From positions 1 to 35,479 of the forward strand of contig JAJYHK010000013.1 in assembly GCA_021784815.1 (NCBI GenBank): a stretch of 35,479 nt of DNA. Reading direction: 5' to 3'. The stretch is from a bacterium (lineage in GTDB: Bacteria > Patescibacteriota > Minisyncoccia > Phycocordibacterales > Phycocordibacteraceae). Position 1 is the first letter of the stretch; the number at the start of each line of letters is the position of its first letter. The notes below the pieces were generated by a model. It made no database searches. It saw only the letters and a list, made by a program, of their open reading frames with translations, and had not been told where the DNA came from. The position numbers and the translations under genes were made by a program. Shown here piece by piece: positions 1-11,438 of the stretch.

Positions 1-39
1 GCCTATAGGCCGGCGCTCGTTTGCGGTGTTTAAAACCGG

Positions 40-1107
40 TTAAACAGCAGTATAGCGGCCGTCAGTCGTGCGTTTGAAATAGCGCGGATCGTTAAGGTTC
101 ACCAAAATCGTGTTGTCTTTAACGAAACGCGCCTGCTTCACACGCTGCACAATATCCTCGCGCTTAAGCGGGCCTTCCTTCTCAAGTACTTTGCGGATGA
201 CGTCGCGCACGACGCCTGGCGCGTAGCCCCACTCGGTGAGCGCATACAGGCCGCGGCCAACGAGCACGAAGCGAGGATCCTTGATAAGTTCGTTGTGGGT
301 CGTCGCCACATGCGCCTTTTTGGAAAACACGGTCGAAATCGTCTTAGCAACTTCAGAGAAGTGCATCGGCTTGCCATGGCGCTTGATAGTAAGGTAGGCA
401 TAATCACGGATACCCTTCGTGCGGATGGCGGGCGCAGATGCGCGCCCCCACTCAGCAAGCGGGTTCTTACCGATGCGTTTCGAGATGGAGAGCCAGCGCT
501 TCAGCACCTCTTCCCGTTTATAGGCATCGTTCACCTCACGCAACTCGTCGAGGAAGTGGTCGAGCAGTTCCCCCTCGGGGATCACCCGGTCATCCGGCAG
601 TGCGGCATAGAGGTTCACGAGTGCGGCATGTATCTTCTTCGCGGTCTGCTGGTCGATATGCCAGCGCGCGACAAAATCGTCGGTCTCGCGTTCACGGAAA
701 AAACCCGCATCGAGCACGAGCAAGAAACGGAGACGGTTACGCGCGCGTTCATCCTTGCCGAGGGCGGCGAGAAGCTCCTCTTCCGGTACGAGGCTACCCA
801 GGCTCTCAATTGCCTTCGCAAGTTCCTCGAAAGCGCCGCACGCATCCTTGCACGCCTTGCTGTTCCGGATAGCCTCGAGACCGGCTGCTTCAATTTGCCG
901 TACTCGTTCTCGGGTAATTCCCGAACGGTCACCGATCGCTTCGAGCGTCTCGCGGCGCACATTAGCGCCTAGGCCGAAGCGGCGAACGAGGATGCCTCGC
1001 GGGCGCTCGGGCGCAGCCGCCAACAGACGCTTTACGAGAGCGGTGTCATCGAACGATAAACGAATCGGCTTGGTGCCGTTGTCGGCGCGTTTCGTTTTCC
1101 TGGGCAT
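40..1107 (-). CDS. Sigma-70 region 4-like / HARE-HTH domain protein (putative transcription regulator)
   Basis: N-terminal FGLGANVRRETLEAIGDRSGITRERVRQIEAAGLEAIR resembles sigma-70 region 4; C-terminal MHFSEVAKTISTVFSKKAHVATTHNELIKDPRFVLVGRGLYALTEWGY resembles HARE-HTH. ORF opens at 1119, but the second ATG (1107) fits the -10-like TATAAC better. Confidence 0.8.
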   Translation of the reverse strand: MPRKTKRADNGTKPIRLSFDDTALVKRLLAAAPERPRGILVRRFGLGANVRRETLEAIGDRSGITRERVRQIEAAGLEAIRNSKACKDACGAFEELAKAIESLGSLVPEEELLAALGKDERARNRLRFLLVLDAGFFRERETDDFVARWHIDQQTAKKIHAALVNLYAALPDDRVIPEGELLDHFLDELREVNDAYKREEVLKRWLSISKRIGKNPLAEWGRASAPAIRTKGIRDYAYLTIKRHGKPMHFSEVAKTISTVFSKKAHVATTHNELIKDPRFVLVGRGLYALTEWGYAPGVVRDVIRKVLEKEGPLKREDIVQRVKQARFVKDNTILVNLNDPRYFKRTTDGRYTAV

Positions 1108-1162
1108 AGTTTGTGGCATAGTTATAGCAAATACTTACAAAGACGTCAAATTGTGCCCTTGA

Positions 1163-4012
1163 TCAGAGCCCGAGAACGATGAGATTGAGGATCTTCCCGG
1201 GCACGTAGACCGTCCGGACAGGGGCCTTCCCTGCAAAATGGCGAGCAATGGCGGGGATAGCGCGTGCGGTGTCAAGCGCCTGCATCTCTGTGGCATCGAT
1301 CGGCAGCCGAACTTCCCCGCGGCGTTTGCCGTTAATCTGCACTACCACGGTCGTTTCCGCCTCGGTAAGGGCGGCTGGATCGTATTGCGGCCAGGGCGCC
1401 GCGTGTACCGAACCCGTCTCCCCAGCACAAGCCCAGAGTTCTTCGCACAGGTGCGGAGCAAAGGGCGCAAGTATGCGCACGAAGACCGACCATGAGACCG
1501 TATCGATAGTCCCTGCTTCTTCAATAGCATTTAAGAGGATCATGAGCTGGCTTACGGCGGTATTGAATTTGAACGCCTCGATATCCTCTCCGATTTTCTT
1601 TGTTGACTGGGCCAGAATGGGCTCAAGCCCGCGTGTGGGCGCATCGACCACGAGGTCTTGCGCAGCCCAGGCCCGGTCAATGAAACGCGCAGCCCCCGCT
1701 ATCGACGCCGTACTCCATGCGGTGGTGTTGCCAAAGGGTCCCATGAACATTTCGTACACCCGAAACGCGTCGGCACCATACGTTGCCACTACGTCGTCTG
1801 GATTGATGACATTACCGAAGCGCTTGCTCATCTTCCGGCCGTCTTCCGCAAGGATGAACCCGAGAAACTCGAGCCGCGCAAATGGTTCGCGCGTACTCGC
1901 GATGCCAATATCGTAGAGGAATTTATGCCAGAAGCGCGCATAAATGAGGTGGCGTACGGCGTGGTCACCGCCCACATACACATCCACGGGCGCCCAGTAC
2001 TCCTCTCGCGCCGAGCCCACGATCTGCTCGTCATTGTGAGGGTCCATGAAGCGCAGGTAGTACCAGGACGAGCCGGCCCACTGCGGCATCGTGTTCGTCT
2101 CGCGCTTTCCGGGCCCAGCACACTTCGGACAGGCCGTATTGACCCATTCGGCTATTGCGGCAAGCGGCGATTCACCCGTCCCAGTCGGTTCGTAGTGGGT
2201 GACCTCAGGGAGAGTAACCGGCAAATCTTCATACGGCACGGGCATCGCGCCGCATGCAGGGCAATGAATGATAGGGATCGGCTCACCCCAATACCGCTGG
2301 CGGCTAAACACCCAATCACGAATCTTGTATCGCGTCACCAGGCGGCCGCCGACCGACTCGGTCACTTTTTGCTTCGCCTCCTCGCTCCCCATTCCGGTAA
2401 ACGCGCCGGAATGGACGAGCGTGCCCGTCCCTGTGTAGACGTCAGTGCCGGAGAGCATGCGGGTGACGAGGAATTTGATTTCCGCATGGCGCATGTTCCC
2501 GGCGCGAATCTCCGCAAGCGGCAGCCACACTACCTCGTGCTGCGCGGCTTCTTCAGCGGCAATGGGCGCGCGCGTATCGTCTACGAGCTCGAAAAGGAAT
2601 GCTGCGCCGTGCGCGATGCGGTTCTCGTCCTTGTGCGCCGCAAAGAATTCGCTTACGGTCTCGCCGAGCGAACGGACGAGGCGGACATTGGTATAACCAG
2701 TCTCCTCGGCGATCTCCCGCAGCGCCGCATCGAGCGGGGACTCTCCCGTGTCAATACCGCCCGTAACGAAAGTCGTCCATGGCTGTGATTTCCACTTAAG
2801 CGCGAGATACGTGTCGTCCTTTGGATTGCGCACTACAGCGAGAATCGTGGTGCGCTCGACGGTCCTTTTCCCCGCCTGAGGCGGATTACCATCGTCGATG
2901 ATCTGCGGCGCGACGACCTGCACGACGGGCAGAGTATGCTTTTTGGCAAACGCGAAATCGCGCTCGTCGTGAGCGGGAACGCCCATGACGGCACCCGTGC
3001 CGTACCCGCCAAGGACGTAATCCGCAACATAGACCGGAATCGCCTCGCGTGTCGCGGGATTGATGGCCTTAACGCCCGCAAATTCGACGCCGGTCTTTTC
3101 TCTTCCCTCTGCGCTTCGTTCCATCTCCGTAGTTGCTGTGGCCGCCCGGACGTACGCGTCGATCTCGGCCGCGTTCTTCGCTTGGTGGATGAACTTCGCC
3201 ACAAGCGGATGCTCCGGTGCGAGTACGAGGTAGGTCGCGCCAAAGAGCGTGTCGGGACGGGTCGTAAAGACCGCAACCGTGTCGGCAATCCCAGGACCCT
3301 GCAGTTCGAATGCAAGCTCGGCGCCCTCGGAACGTCCGATCCAGTTGCGTTGAGCCTCTTTAATATGCTCGGGCCAGTTAAGCTCGTCGAGGTCAGCTAG
3401 GAGCCGGTCGGCGTACTCGGTAATCTTGAGCACCCATTGCGAAAGACGTTTCTTCTCCACGGGCGTGCCGCACCGCTCGCACACGTTCCCGTCCAGATCT
3501 TCATTGGCGAGGCCGGTCATGCATGAGGGGCACCAGTTGATGGGCTCGTCGGACTGGTACGCGAGCTTGTGTTCGAAAAGCTTGAGAAAGATCCATTGCG
3601 TCCACTTGTAGTAAGCGGGATCGGTCGTGTTGATCTCGCGCGACCAATCGTAATCGAAACCGATACGCGCGAGCTGCTGCTTAAAATTCGCGATGTTCTT
3701 TTCCACCGCCGCGCGGGGGTGGACTTTATTCTTTATAGCGTAGTTCTCTGCGGGCAGCCCAAACGCGTCCCAACCCATCGGATGAAGCACCTCGTGGCCC
3801 CGCATGCGGCTATAGCGGGCGTAGATGTCGGTCGCGATGTACCCCTTCGGGTGACCCACATGAAGCCCTTCGCCGGACGGGTATGGGAACATGTCGAGCA
3901 CGTATTTCTTCGGTTTCACCTCGTTTTCAGCCGTCTTGTAGAGCTGCTGTTCTTTCCAGCGCTTTTGCCACTTTTCCTCTATCTCCGCGTGATCGAAAGC
4001 TCGTTTTGCCAT
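1163..4012 (-). CDS. leuS: Leucyl-tRNA synthetase with an inserted NUDIX domain
   Basis: HVGH motif in PYPSGEGLHVGHPKGY, editing motifs TTRPDTLFGATY and GVPAHDERDFAFA, KMSKR, two Cys-rich segments. Perfect NUDIX box GGIDTGESPLDAALREIAEETGY inside the reading frame. Confidence 0.97.
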   Translation of the reverse strand: MAKRAFDHAEIEEKWQKRWKEQQLYKTAENEVKPKKYVLDMFPYPSGEGLHVGHPKGYIATDIYARYSRMRGHEVLHPMGWDAFGLPAENYAIKNKVHPRAAVEKNIANFKQQLARIGFDYDWSREINTTDPAYYKWTQWIFLKLFEHKLAYQSDEPINWCPSCMTGLANEDLDGNVCERCGTPVEKKRLSQWVLKITEYADRLLADLDELNWPEHIKEAQRNWIGRSEGAELAFELQGPGIADTVAVFTTRPDTLFGATYLVLAPEHPLVAKFIHQAKNAAEIDAYVRAATATTEMERSAEGREKTGVEFAGVKAINPATREAIPVYVADYVLGGYGTGAVMGVPAHDERDFAFAKKHTLPVVQVVAPQIIDDGNPPQAGKRTVERTTILAVVRNPKDDTYLALKWKSQPWTTFVTGGIDTGESPLDAALREIAEETGYTNVRLVRSLGETVSEFFAAHKDENRIAHGAAFLFELVDDTRAPIAAEEAAQHEVVWLPLAEIRAGNMRHAEIKFLVTRMLSGTDVYTGTGTLVHSGAFTGMGSEEAKQKVTESVGGRLVTRYKIRDWVFSRQRYWGEPIPIIHCPACGAMPVPYEDLPVTLPEVTHYEPTGTGESPLAAIAEWVNTACPKCAGPGKRETNTMPQWAGSSWYYLRFMDPHNDEQIVGSAREEYWAPVDVYVGGDHAVRHLIYARFWHKFLYDIGIASTREPFARLEFLGFILAEDGRKMSKRFGNVINPDDVVATYGADAFRVYEMFMGPFGNTTAWSTASIAGAARFIDRAWAAQDLVVDAPTRGLEPILAQSTKKIGEDIEAFKFNTAVSQLMILLNAIEEAGTIDTVSWSVFVRILAPFAPHLCEELWACAGETGSVHAAPWPQYDPAALTEAETTVVVQINGKRRGEVRLPIDATEMQALDTARAIPAIARHFAGKAPVRTVYVPGKILNLIVLGL

Positions 4013-4035
4013 GGTATGCAGCTGAACCGACGAAG

Positions 4036-4587
4036 TTATCGCTCGTCACGAAAACGCTTCCAGCCCACTAAGAGGAGTGCCGCGAGGCCCGCCATAGCAA
4101 TCAAAAGCCGTATCCAATTGCCGGCAGTTCCCCAATACGAGAGAGAGCCGATCACGAGCGCGAGCGCTCCGCCGTACGACAAGCCCGACGAAATGGCCGA
4201 AGACCCCAAAGGAAAGAGTCCGGTGATGACCGCGGTGATGCCCAGTGTAGCCATAAGCGCGAACGCTTCAAGCGCGCGACGATTTACCGCGTTCTGGTAC
4301 GGCTGTTGGCATTTCGTGTAGAGATCGCAGTACCCCGCCGGCGCGTTGGCGCGTGCGCTCGCTGGCGCAGGCCCGGCAGGATTTATAATCCACGTCCCCC
4401 CTGCCGCATCACACGCCTTGGGCGACTGCGGGACAGCGCCGCCCTGCACGGGACAGTACGCGCTGTACTGCGGCACCGGGAGCGCGATAGCGCCGATTGA
4501 AAAGAAGCACACGTTAAGCACGATCGCGATTCCGAGCGCGAGTGCCCAGTGCAGTACGCGCGGCGGTCGCGCGGCGGCGTTTTCCAT
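4036..4587 (-). CDS. Small multi-pass membrane protein, hypothetical
   Basis: ORF with hydrophobic segments at both ends and a Cys-containing middle segment; TATAAC 7 nt upstream of the ATG at 4587. Confidence 0.65.
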   Translation of the reverse strand: MENAAARPPRVLHWALALGIAIVLNVCFFSIGAIALPVPQYSAYCPVQGGAVPQSPKACDAAGGTWIINPAGPAPASARANAPAGYCDLYTKCQQPYQNAVNRRALEAFALMATLGITAVITGLFPLGSSAISSGLSYGGALALVIGSLSYWGTAGNWIRLLIAMAGLAALLLVGWKRFRDER

Positions 4588-4640
4588 CGCTATAGTTATA
4601 CCACGCACAGTAGGGACGTCGAGGGTTTGTTCGGACGCGT

Positions 4641-5738
4641 TTAGCCATGCAGGAAGACCACGACGTCGCCGTCCTGCACGACGTACTCTTTCCCCTCCGT
4701 GCGAAGCTTCCCGGCGTCACGGGCGGCACTCCAGCTTCCGGCGGTAAGCAGGTCATTGGTGCGGACCACCTCCGCGCGGATGAATTTATCGCGAAAATCG
4801 CTGTGAATAGCGGCTCCGGCTTCCGGAGCGGTACTGCCGCGCGTTATGGTCCATGCGCGCGATTCCGTCTCCCCGGTCGTAAAGAATGAAATGAGCCCGA
4901 GCGTTGCATATGCCCCGCGGATCAGTCCGGCGAGACCGTCCTCGTGCACGCCAAGCTCCTCGCGGAAGCTTGCGCGATCGTCATCGGCGACATCATTGAG
5001 CTCGCGCTCGGTCGCCGCATCGACAAAGACGTACTGCGACCCAAGGCTATCGACGAGCTCGTACGCCTTCTGGGCTCGTCCATCGGCAAGCTCATCAAGG
5101 TTGTGGCCGCCGCTCTTTCGGTTAAGCGCGTAGAGGATGGGCTTCATGGTAAGCAGATTGAGCGGTTTTACGAGTGAGCGCTCCTCCGCGGTAAGCGCAG
5201 CGTGCAAGGCAAGCTTCCCCGCCGTGAGCGCCTGCTGCACTTTAACAAGCGCTGTATCCTCCACTCCTGCCTCCTTGAGGCCTGCACGGATGTCTCGAGG
5301 CAGTCGTTCGCGACGGTGCGCTACCTGCTCGGCATCGGCAAGGGCCAGTTCCAGATTAACGGTCTCTATATCGCGCGCCGGGTCGACGTGTCCCTCGACG
5401 TGGTGCACATCGCCGTCCTCGAAAAAACGCACCACTTCGAGGATTGCGTCGGTCTCCCGAATATGCGAGAGGAACTGGTTGCCAAGCCCCTCTCCCTCCG
5501 CGGCACCCTTTACCAGGCCGGCAATGTCTACGAATTCAATCGCCGCAGGAATTATTTTTTTGCTTTGAGAAAGCGCCGCGAGCGCGTCAAGGCGCGCATC
5601 GGGCACTCCCACAATCCCGACGGACGGGTCAATGGTGCAGAACGGGTAGTTTTCTGCCGGAACACTCTGCTTCGTGACGGCATTAAACAGCGTCGATTTC
5701 CCCACATTCGGAAGCCCCACGATGCCTATTTTCAACAT
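4641..5738 (-). CDS. ychF: Redox-regulated ATPase / Obg-family GTPase YchF
   Basis: MLKIGIVGLPNVGKSTLFNAVTKQ P-loop, DIAGLVKGAAEGEGLGNQFL, C-terminal TGS domain (FIRAEVVRTNDLL...EGKEYVVQDGDVVVFLHG). Confidence 0.95.
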   Translation of the reverse strand: MLKIGIVGLPNVGKSTLFNAVTKQSVPAENYPFCTIDPSVGIVGVPDARLDALAALSQSKKIIPAAIEFVDIAGLVKGAAEGEGLGNQFLSHIRETDAILEVVRFFEDGDVHHVEGHVDPARDIETVNLELALADAEQVAHRRERLPRDIRAGLKEAGVEDTALVKVQQALTAGKLALHAALTAEERSLVKPLNLLTMKPILYALNRKSGGHNLDELADGRAQKAYELVDSLGSQYVFVDAATERELNDVADDDRASFREELGVHEDGLAGLIRGAYATLGLISFFTTGETESRAWTITRGSTAPEAGAAIHSDFRDKFIRAEVVRTNDLLTAGSWSAARDAGKLRTEGKEYVVQDGDVVVFLHG

Positions 5739-5851
5739 GTATAAAACCCTACCGAATGTAGCGCTAAAAAGAAAGTGTACGAACACGTGGATTTGGCATT
5801 GCGCTCAGGCTAGTTCATTGGGCGGTGTTCAGCAGCGCGCGCCAGAATGTC

Positions 5852-6430
5852 CTAGCGCGCCATTCGGCCAAGTTTAGCGACTTTCGCAAACCAGGCAGTT
5901 TTCTTGCGTTCGGACGCGCGCTCCGAAGGGCCGAAGATGGTCGATTTTGCTCGCACGCCGGCAAAGTCCAGTAGGCACTGCTCGAGCACGACGGTCGGCG
6001 GTCCGTACATGAGCCAGAGCATCCAGGGGGTACTGTTGGCGCTCGTGATAACGCGGCCCGTGCGTCCTTTCAAGAGTTTCTTCCAGGTGAGTCCGTGATC
6101 GGCATACTGGAATGCGAAATGCGGAAGCCATGCGCGGTCGAAAAGGCCTTTGAGCATCGCAGGCATCGAGCTCCACCAGGTGGGATACACGACAACAATA
6201 TGGTCTGCCCAGCGCGCGTTCTCGCGGAAATCTTCGAGGTCAGGCTCGAGCTGCTGGATCGTTTTATAACCTTCGTGCAATATCGGATCGAAATGCATCT
6301 CGCCGATGTTCTGGCGGCGCACTTCGTGTCCTGCTGCTCTCGCCGCAGCCTCATAGGCGTTGGCGAGCGCACCAGACAGCGTCTCAGCATCGGTGTGGCC
6401 GAGCAGAATATAAATCTTCTTCGACTTCAT
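5852..6430 (-). CDS. NAD(P)H dehydrogenase (quinone) / flavodoxin-fold family protein
   Basis: KKIYILLGHTDAETLSGALANAY, VVVYPTWWSSMPAMLKGLFDRAWLPHFAF. Confidence 0.85.
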   Translation of the reverse strand: MKSKKIYILLGHTDAETLSGALANAYEAAARAAGHEVRRQNIGEMHFDPILHEGYKTIQQLEPDLEDFRENARWADHIVVVYPTWWSSMPAMLKGLFDRAWLPHFAFQYADHGLTWKKLLKGRTGRVITSANSTPWMLWLMYGPPTVVLEQCLLDFAGVRAKSTIFGPSERASERKKTAWFAKVAKLGRMAR

Positions 6431-6531
6431 CGCTTCATCATGATACACGAAGAGCTTGCCTGCGTAAGCCGCGGGAAGTGGAATACCTGTTGTTTAAAAA
6501 TCGCCGTCCGCAGTTGCCTGGAAGCCAGGCG

Positions 6532-6762
6532 CTATTTCTGCATCAGCGCAGCAAGTTCATTGCGATACTTCTTCATCACCTCCATTGCCGCTTTCATTTC
6601 GCTTTCGCCGCCCTTCTTGCGCCGTTCAACTTCCTCGCCGATTTTCTTAAAGAGCTCCGGGTCCTTTTGAAGGAGGGCGAGCATTTGTTCGCGCTGCGCT
6701 TCCGGTACGTCCTTAAGCTTCCAATTCGCGAATTGTTTGAGCAGAAAACCTTGAATCGACAT
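6532..6762 (-). CDS. Small conserved-looking hypothetical protein (76 aa)
   Basis: Charged helical ORF MSIQGFLLKQFANWKLKDVPEAQREQ...; TAGACT 8 nt upstream of ATG. Confidence 0.6.
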   Translation of the reverse strand: MSIQGFLLKQFANWKLKDVPEAQREQMLALLQKDPELFKKIGEEVERRKKGGESEMKAAMEVMKKYRNELAALMQK

Positions 6763-6797
6763 ATTGGCCTAGTCTAGCACAATGACTCTTCCGGAGC

Positions 6798-7265
6798 TCA
6801 CTCCTCCCCCTCGCTTTTCTCGGCGCATTCGGCGCAACGGCAACCAAACGACTTGATATGCTCGTCGAAGTACTCCTTTCCGTAATCGTACGTGAGCTCT
6901 TCGCCCGGTTTGATATTCTTGATCGCGCTAATGAAGACGCGACCTTTGGTTATATTCGGCTCGCAATTAGGCCGGCAGGAATGGTTGATATAGCCAGCAG
7001 GGTTCGATCGCGGCTTGCCGTCGATCGTTTTGTTTTTACTGACTTCAAACAAATATTTGCTTTTACTCGTGTACTCTTCTTCCTTAGAGACGGCGCGGCC
7101 GATATATTCAATGATGCGCCTCCCCTTTTTTATAGGCCCCGTCGCAAAAAGGCCCAGGCCCGCGCGCGAACGCTTGACGGCGAGACCGTTAGGGACGGGT
7201 ACCTTGGGTGACAATTTTGTCGCTGAAGGAAGATTCGTTTTCTTTGCCATTGCGCGAGGTAGCAT
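6798..7265 (-). CDS. SET domain-containing protein (putative protein-lysine methyltransferase)
   Basis: GLGLFATGPIKKGRRIIEYIG, YINHSCRPNCEPNI, GEELTYDYGKEYFD, C-terminal GCRCAEC. Confidence 0.9.
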   Translation of the reverse strand: MLPRAMAKKTNLPSATKLSPKVPVPNGLAVKRSRAGLGLFATGPIKKGRRIIEYIGRAVSKEEEYTSKSKYLFEVSKNKTIDGKPRSNPAGYINHSCRPNCEPNITKGRVFISAIKNIKPGEELTYDYGKEYFDEHIKSFGCRCAECAEKSEGEE

Positions 7266-7302
7266 ACCACGGCGGTCTTTTACAAAGTGCTATACTCACC
7301 GT

Positions 7303-8019
7303 ATGTCTGATGTCGCTATCGTGCCCAATGCGGGGAAAGCGCTTGAAAGGACGGCTGCCGGCAGCCGCTATCTGCGTCTCCCGATTAAGACGCGTCTGAT
7401 CATGCCGGGCGACGACCTTTATACGCTTCTCGACGAGTACGTAAAGCCGCATCTCGAGCAAAGTGATCTGCTCTTTGTGAGCGAAAAGATCGTCTGCATT
7501 ACGCAAAACCGCATTATCCGTGCCGCTGACGTTACGACCTCTTGGCTCGCGCGGTTTCTTGCAAAACGCGTGCGCAACCACGTCGGTACGCCGCAGTTCC
7601 GCGGCTTTGGTCATGGCACAGCACCCGCCATGCAGCTCCTCATCGACGAAGCGGGCTACCCGCGAGTAATTTTTGCTGCGGTTGTAGCCGCACTCACGCG
7701 CTCGTTCGGCATCAAGGGGGCGTTTTACTATCTCGTCGGCAAGCAGGCGAAATCGATCGACTGCCCCATGTCGTTCACGCTCGAGCAGTTCAAGGACTAC
7801 GCTAAACGCGCTCCCAAGGATCCTAATAACGTCGCACGCGCGCTTAAAGAGCGCTACGGCGTCGAAACGGTTATTGTCGACGCAAATTACCGCGGCGCGT
7901 TCTTCCTAGGGCGCTCCACCCGTGCAATTACAGACGCCTTCATTATTGATCTCCTTAAGGACAATCCGGCCGGTCAGGATAGCGAGATGACGCCGTTTCT
8001 CATTGTCCGGAAGGCATAA
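7303..8019 (+). CDS. Coenzyme F420-0:L-glutamate ligase-like protein
   Basis: PIKTRLIMPGDDLYTLLDEYV...SDLLFVSEKIVCITQNRII resembles the F420 ligase family. ATG at 7303 preceded by TATACT at 7291-7296. The listed ORF from 7015 is over-extended. Confidence 0.75.
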   Translation: MSDVAIVPNAGKALERTAAGSRYLRLPIKTRLIMPGDDLYTLLDEYVKPHLEQSDLLFVSEKIVCITQNRIIRAADVTTSWLARFLAKRVRNHVGTPQFRGFGHGTAPAMQLLIDEAGYPRVIFAAVVAALTRSFGIKGAFYYLVGKQAKSIDCPMSFTLEQFKDYAKRAPKDPNNVARALKERYGVETVIVDANYRGAFFLGRSTRAITDAFIIDLLKDNPAGQDSEMTPFLIVRKA

Positions 8020-8032
8020 GTAACATCCAAAT

Positions 8033-8073
8033 CAAACACGCAGCACCCGTCGTGCGCGGGCGCTGCGTGTTTG
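8033..8073. terminator. Bidirectional hairpin between convergent genes
   Basis: caaacacgcagc (8033-8044) pairs with gctgcgtgtttg (8062-8073), 12 bp perfect stem. Confidence 0.75.
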
Positions 8074-8083
8074 GCTAGCCCGG

Positions 8084-8689
8084 TTAATCGGCGTTCGCGG
8101 CGACCATGGCGGGCGAACTCGTTCCGTAGCGAACAATATTCGCGAGCGCAGCCTGGGTTTTCGGCAGGTTTGCCGGATTACTGAGATCGATGTGCCCAAC
8201 GACGCGGATCGATACGTGACGACACAATCCGAGAATGAAGCTCGCATTGAGCTCCGATCCGCCGCTCAGGAAGTAATTCGCCGTTGTCGGAAAGAGAATA
8301 TCGATACGGTCGGTGAATTTTCGATTCATCGTATCGGCAATGACGCGATAGCCAACGATCGGCTTCACGATCGAGTAGCCGCAGGTCTCGCTGGCCGCTG
8401 GCACGTCGGTCACCTCGATAATGGTACCGAACGGCAATTGGCTGCCCAGGTCCTGCGAGCGGGCGGCTACCACCTGCGGGTTCGAGTAGGCGCCCGAAGC
8501 TGTAACAAATGGAGACGCGTCCGTCTGAGCGGGTACGGCATTATAGGCCGTCATGCTTACCGTATAACCCGGACCATATAAAGGCGCCGGTGGGGTACTT
8601 GGAGGCTCTGTTTCGGATGCTGCGAGGTTAGTCGGCGCAACGCCAGAAAAAAGCGAAAGGCCCATAAGGGCTCCTAAGAAATACTTCAT
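8084..8689 (-). CDS. Exported 3D (Asp-Asp-Asp)/RlpA-like beta-barrel domain protein
   Basis: Signal peptide MKYFLGALMGLSLFSGVAPTNLAAS; YTVSMTAYNAVPAQTD...GYRVIADTMNRKFTDRIDILFP. Confidence 0.7.
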   Translation of the reverse strand: MKYFLGALMGLSLFSGVAPTNLAASETEPPSTPPAPLYGPGYTVSMTAYNAVPAQTDASPFVTASGAYSNPQVVAARSQDLGSQLPFGTIIEVTDVPAASETCGYSIVKPIVGYRVIADTMNRKFTDRIDILFPTTANYFLSGGSELNASFILGLCRHVSIRVVGHIDLSNPANLPKTQAALANIVRYGTSSPAMVAANAD

Positions 8690-8738
8690 TGGATTAGCCG
8701 AATCAGCCAAGCAGCTGCTTCGTGTTTCCAGGGTAGCA

Positions 8739-8760
8739 TATTGACAAATATTTGTCAATA
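8739..8760. promoter_or_regulatory. 22-bp perfect palindrome tattgacaaatatttgtcaata, candidate operator
   Basis: Sequence equals its own reverse complement; lies 50-71 bp upstream of the 3D-domain gene start and contains TTGACA. Confidence 0.6.
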
Positions 8761-8827
8761 AGTTGTAGTACAAGCTTTACTCACGCCGAGGAACATCCGT
8801 ATGCGCCCCGCGGGGCTGCTGAGTCCG

Positions 8828-9072
8828 CTAGAGGAGGACAGTTGTCTGGTTTGAGGAAACCTCGGCAATGCCGCGGTCAGGTATATCGAAATGGTAGGTT
8901 TTGCCGTCCTCCGCGGCGACGCGTATCTGCCCCTCCCGTAGCTCAGAAACAAATGCTTCGTGTCCGGCGAGCACTTCAAAGACACCCTCTTTGCCCGGCA
9001 AGAGAACCGATGCCACTTCCCCGCTAAAGAGCGGTTCGTCTACGCGGGCAATGGTGAGGTGGAAGCTGCGCA

Positions 9073-9073
<1 letters not shown>
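8828..9073 (-). CDS. atpC: ATP synthase epsilon subunit, short form (beta-sandwich only)
   Basis: MRSFHLTIARVDEPLFSGEVASVLLPGKEGVFEVLAGHEAFVSEL; 81 aa; start overlaps atpD stop. Confidence 0.9.
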
Positions 9074-11380
<2,307 letters not shown>

Positions 11381-11438
11381 AGGGTTTTATGGGAATGCTC
11401 TGTCCTGCGGGCGAAACGAGTCGCATAGGCTTTCGTGC

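Noticed and set aside
1658-2788. 376-aa plus-strand ORF opposite leuS
   Set aside because: Antisense shadow; low-complexity Arg-rich translation without domain motifs.
7015-7302. N-terminal extension of the F420-ligase-like ORF
   Set aside because: Runs antisense through the SET-domain gene; the ATG at 7303 with TATACT upstream is a better start.
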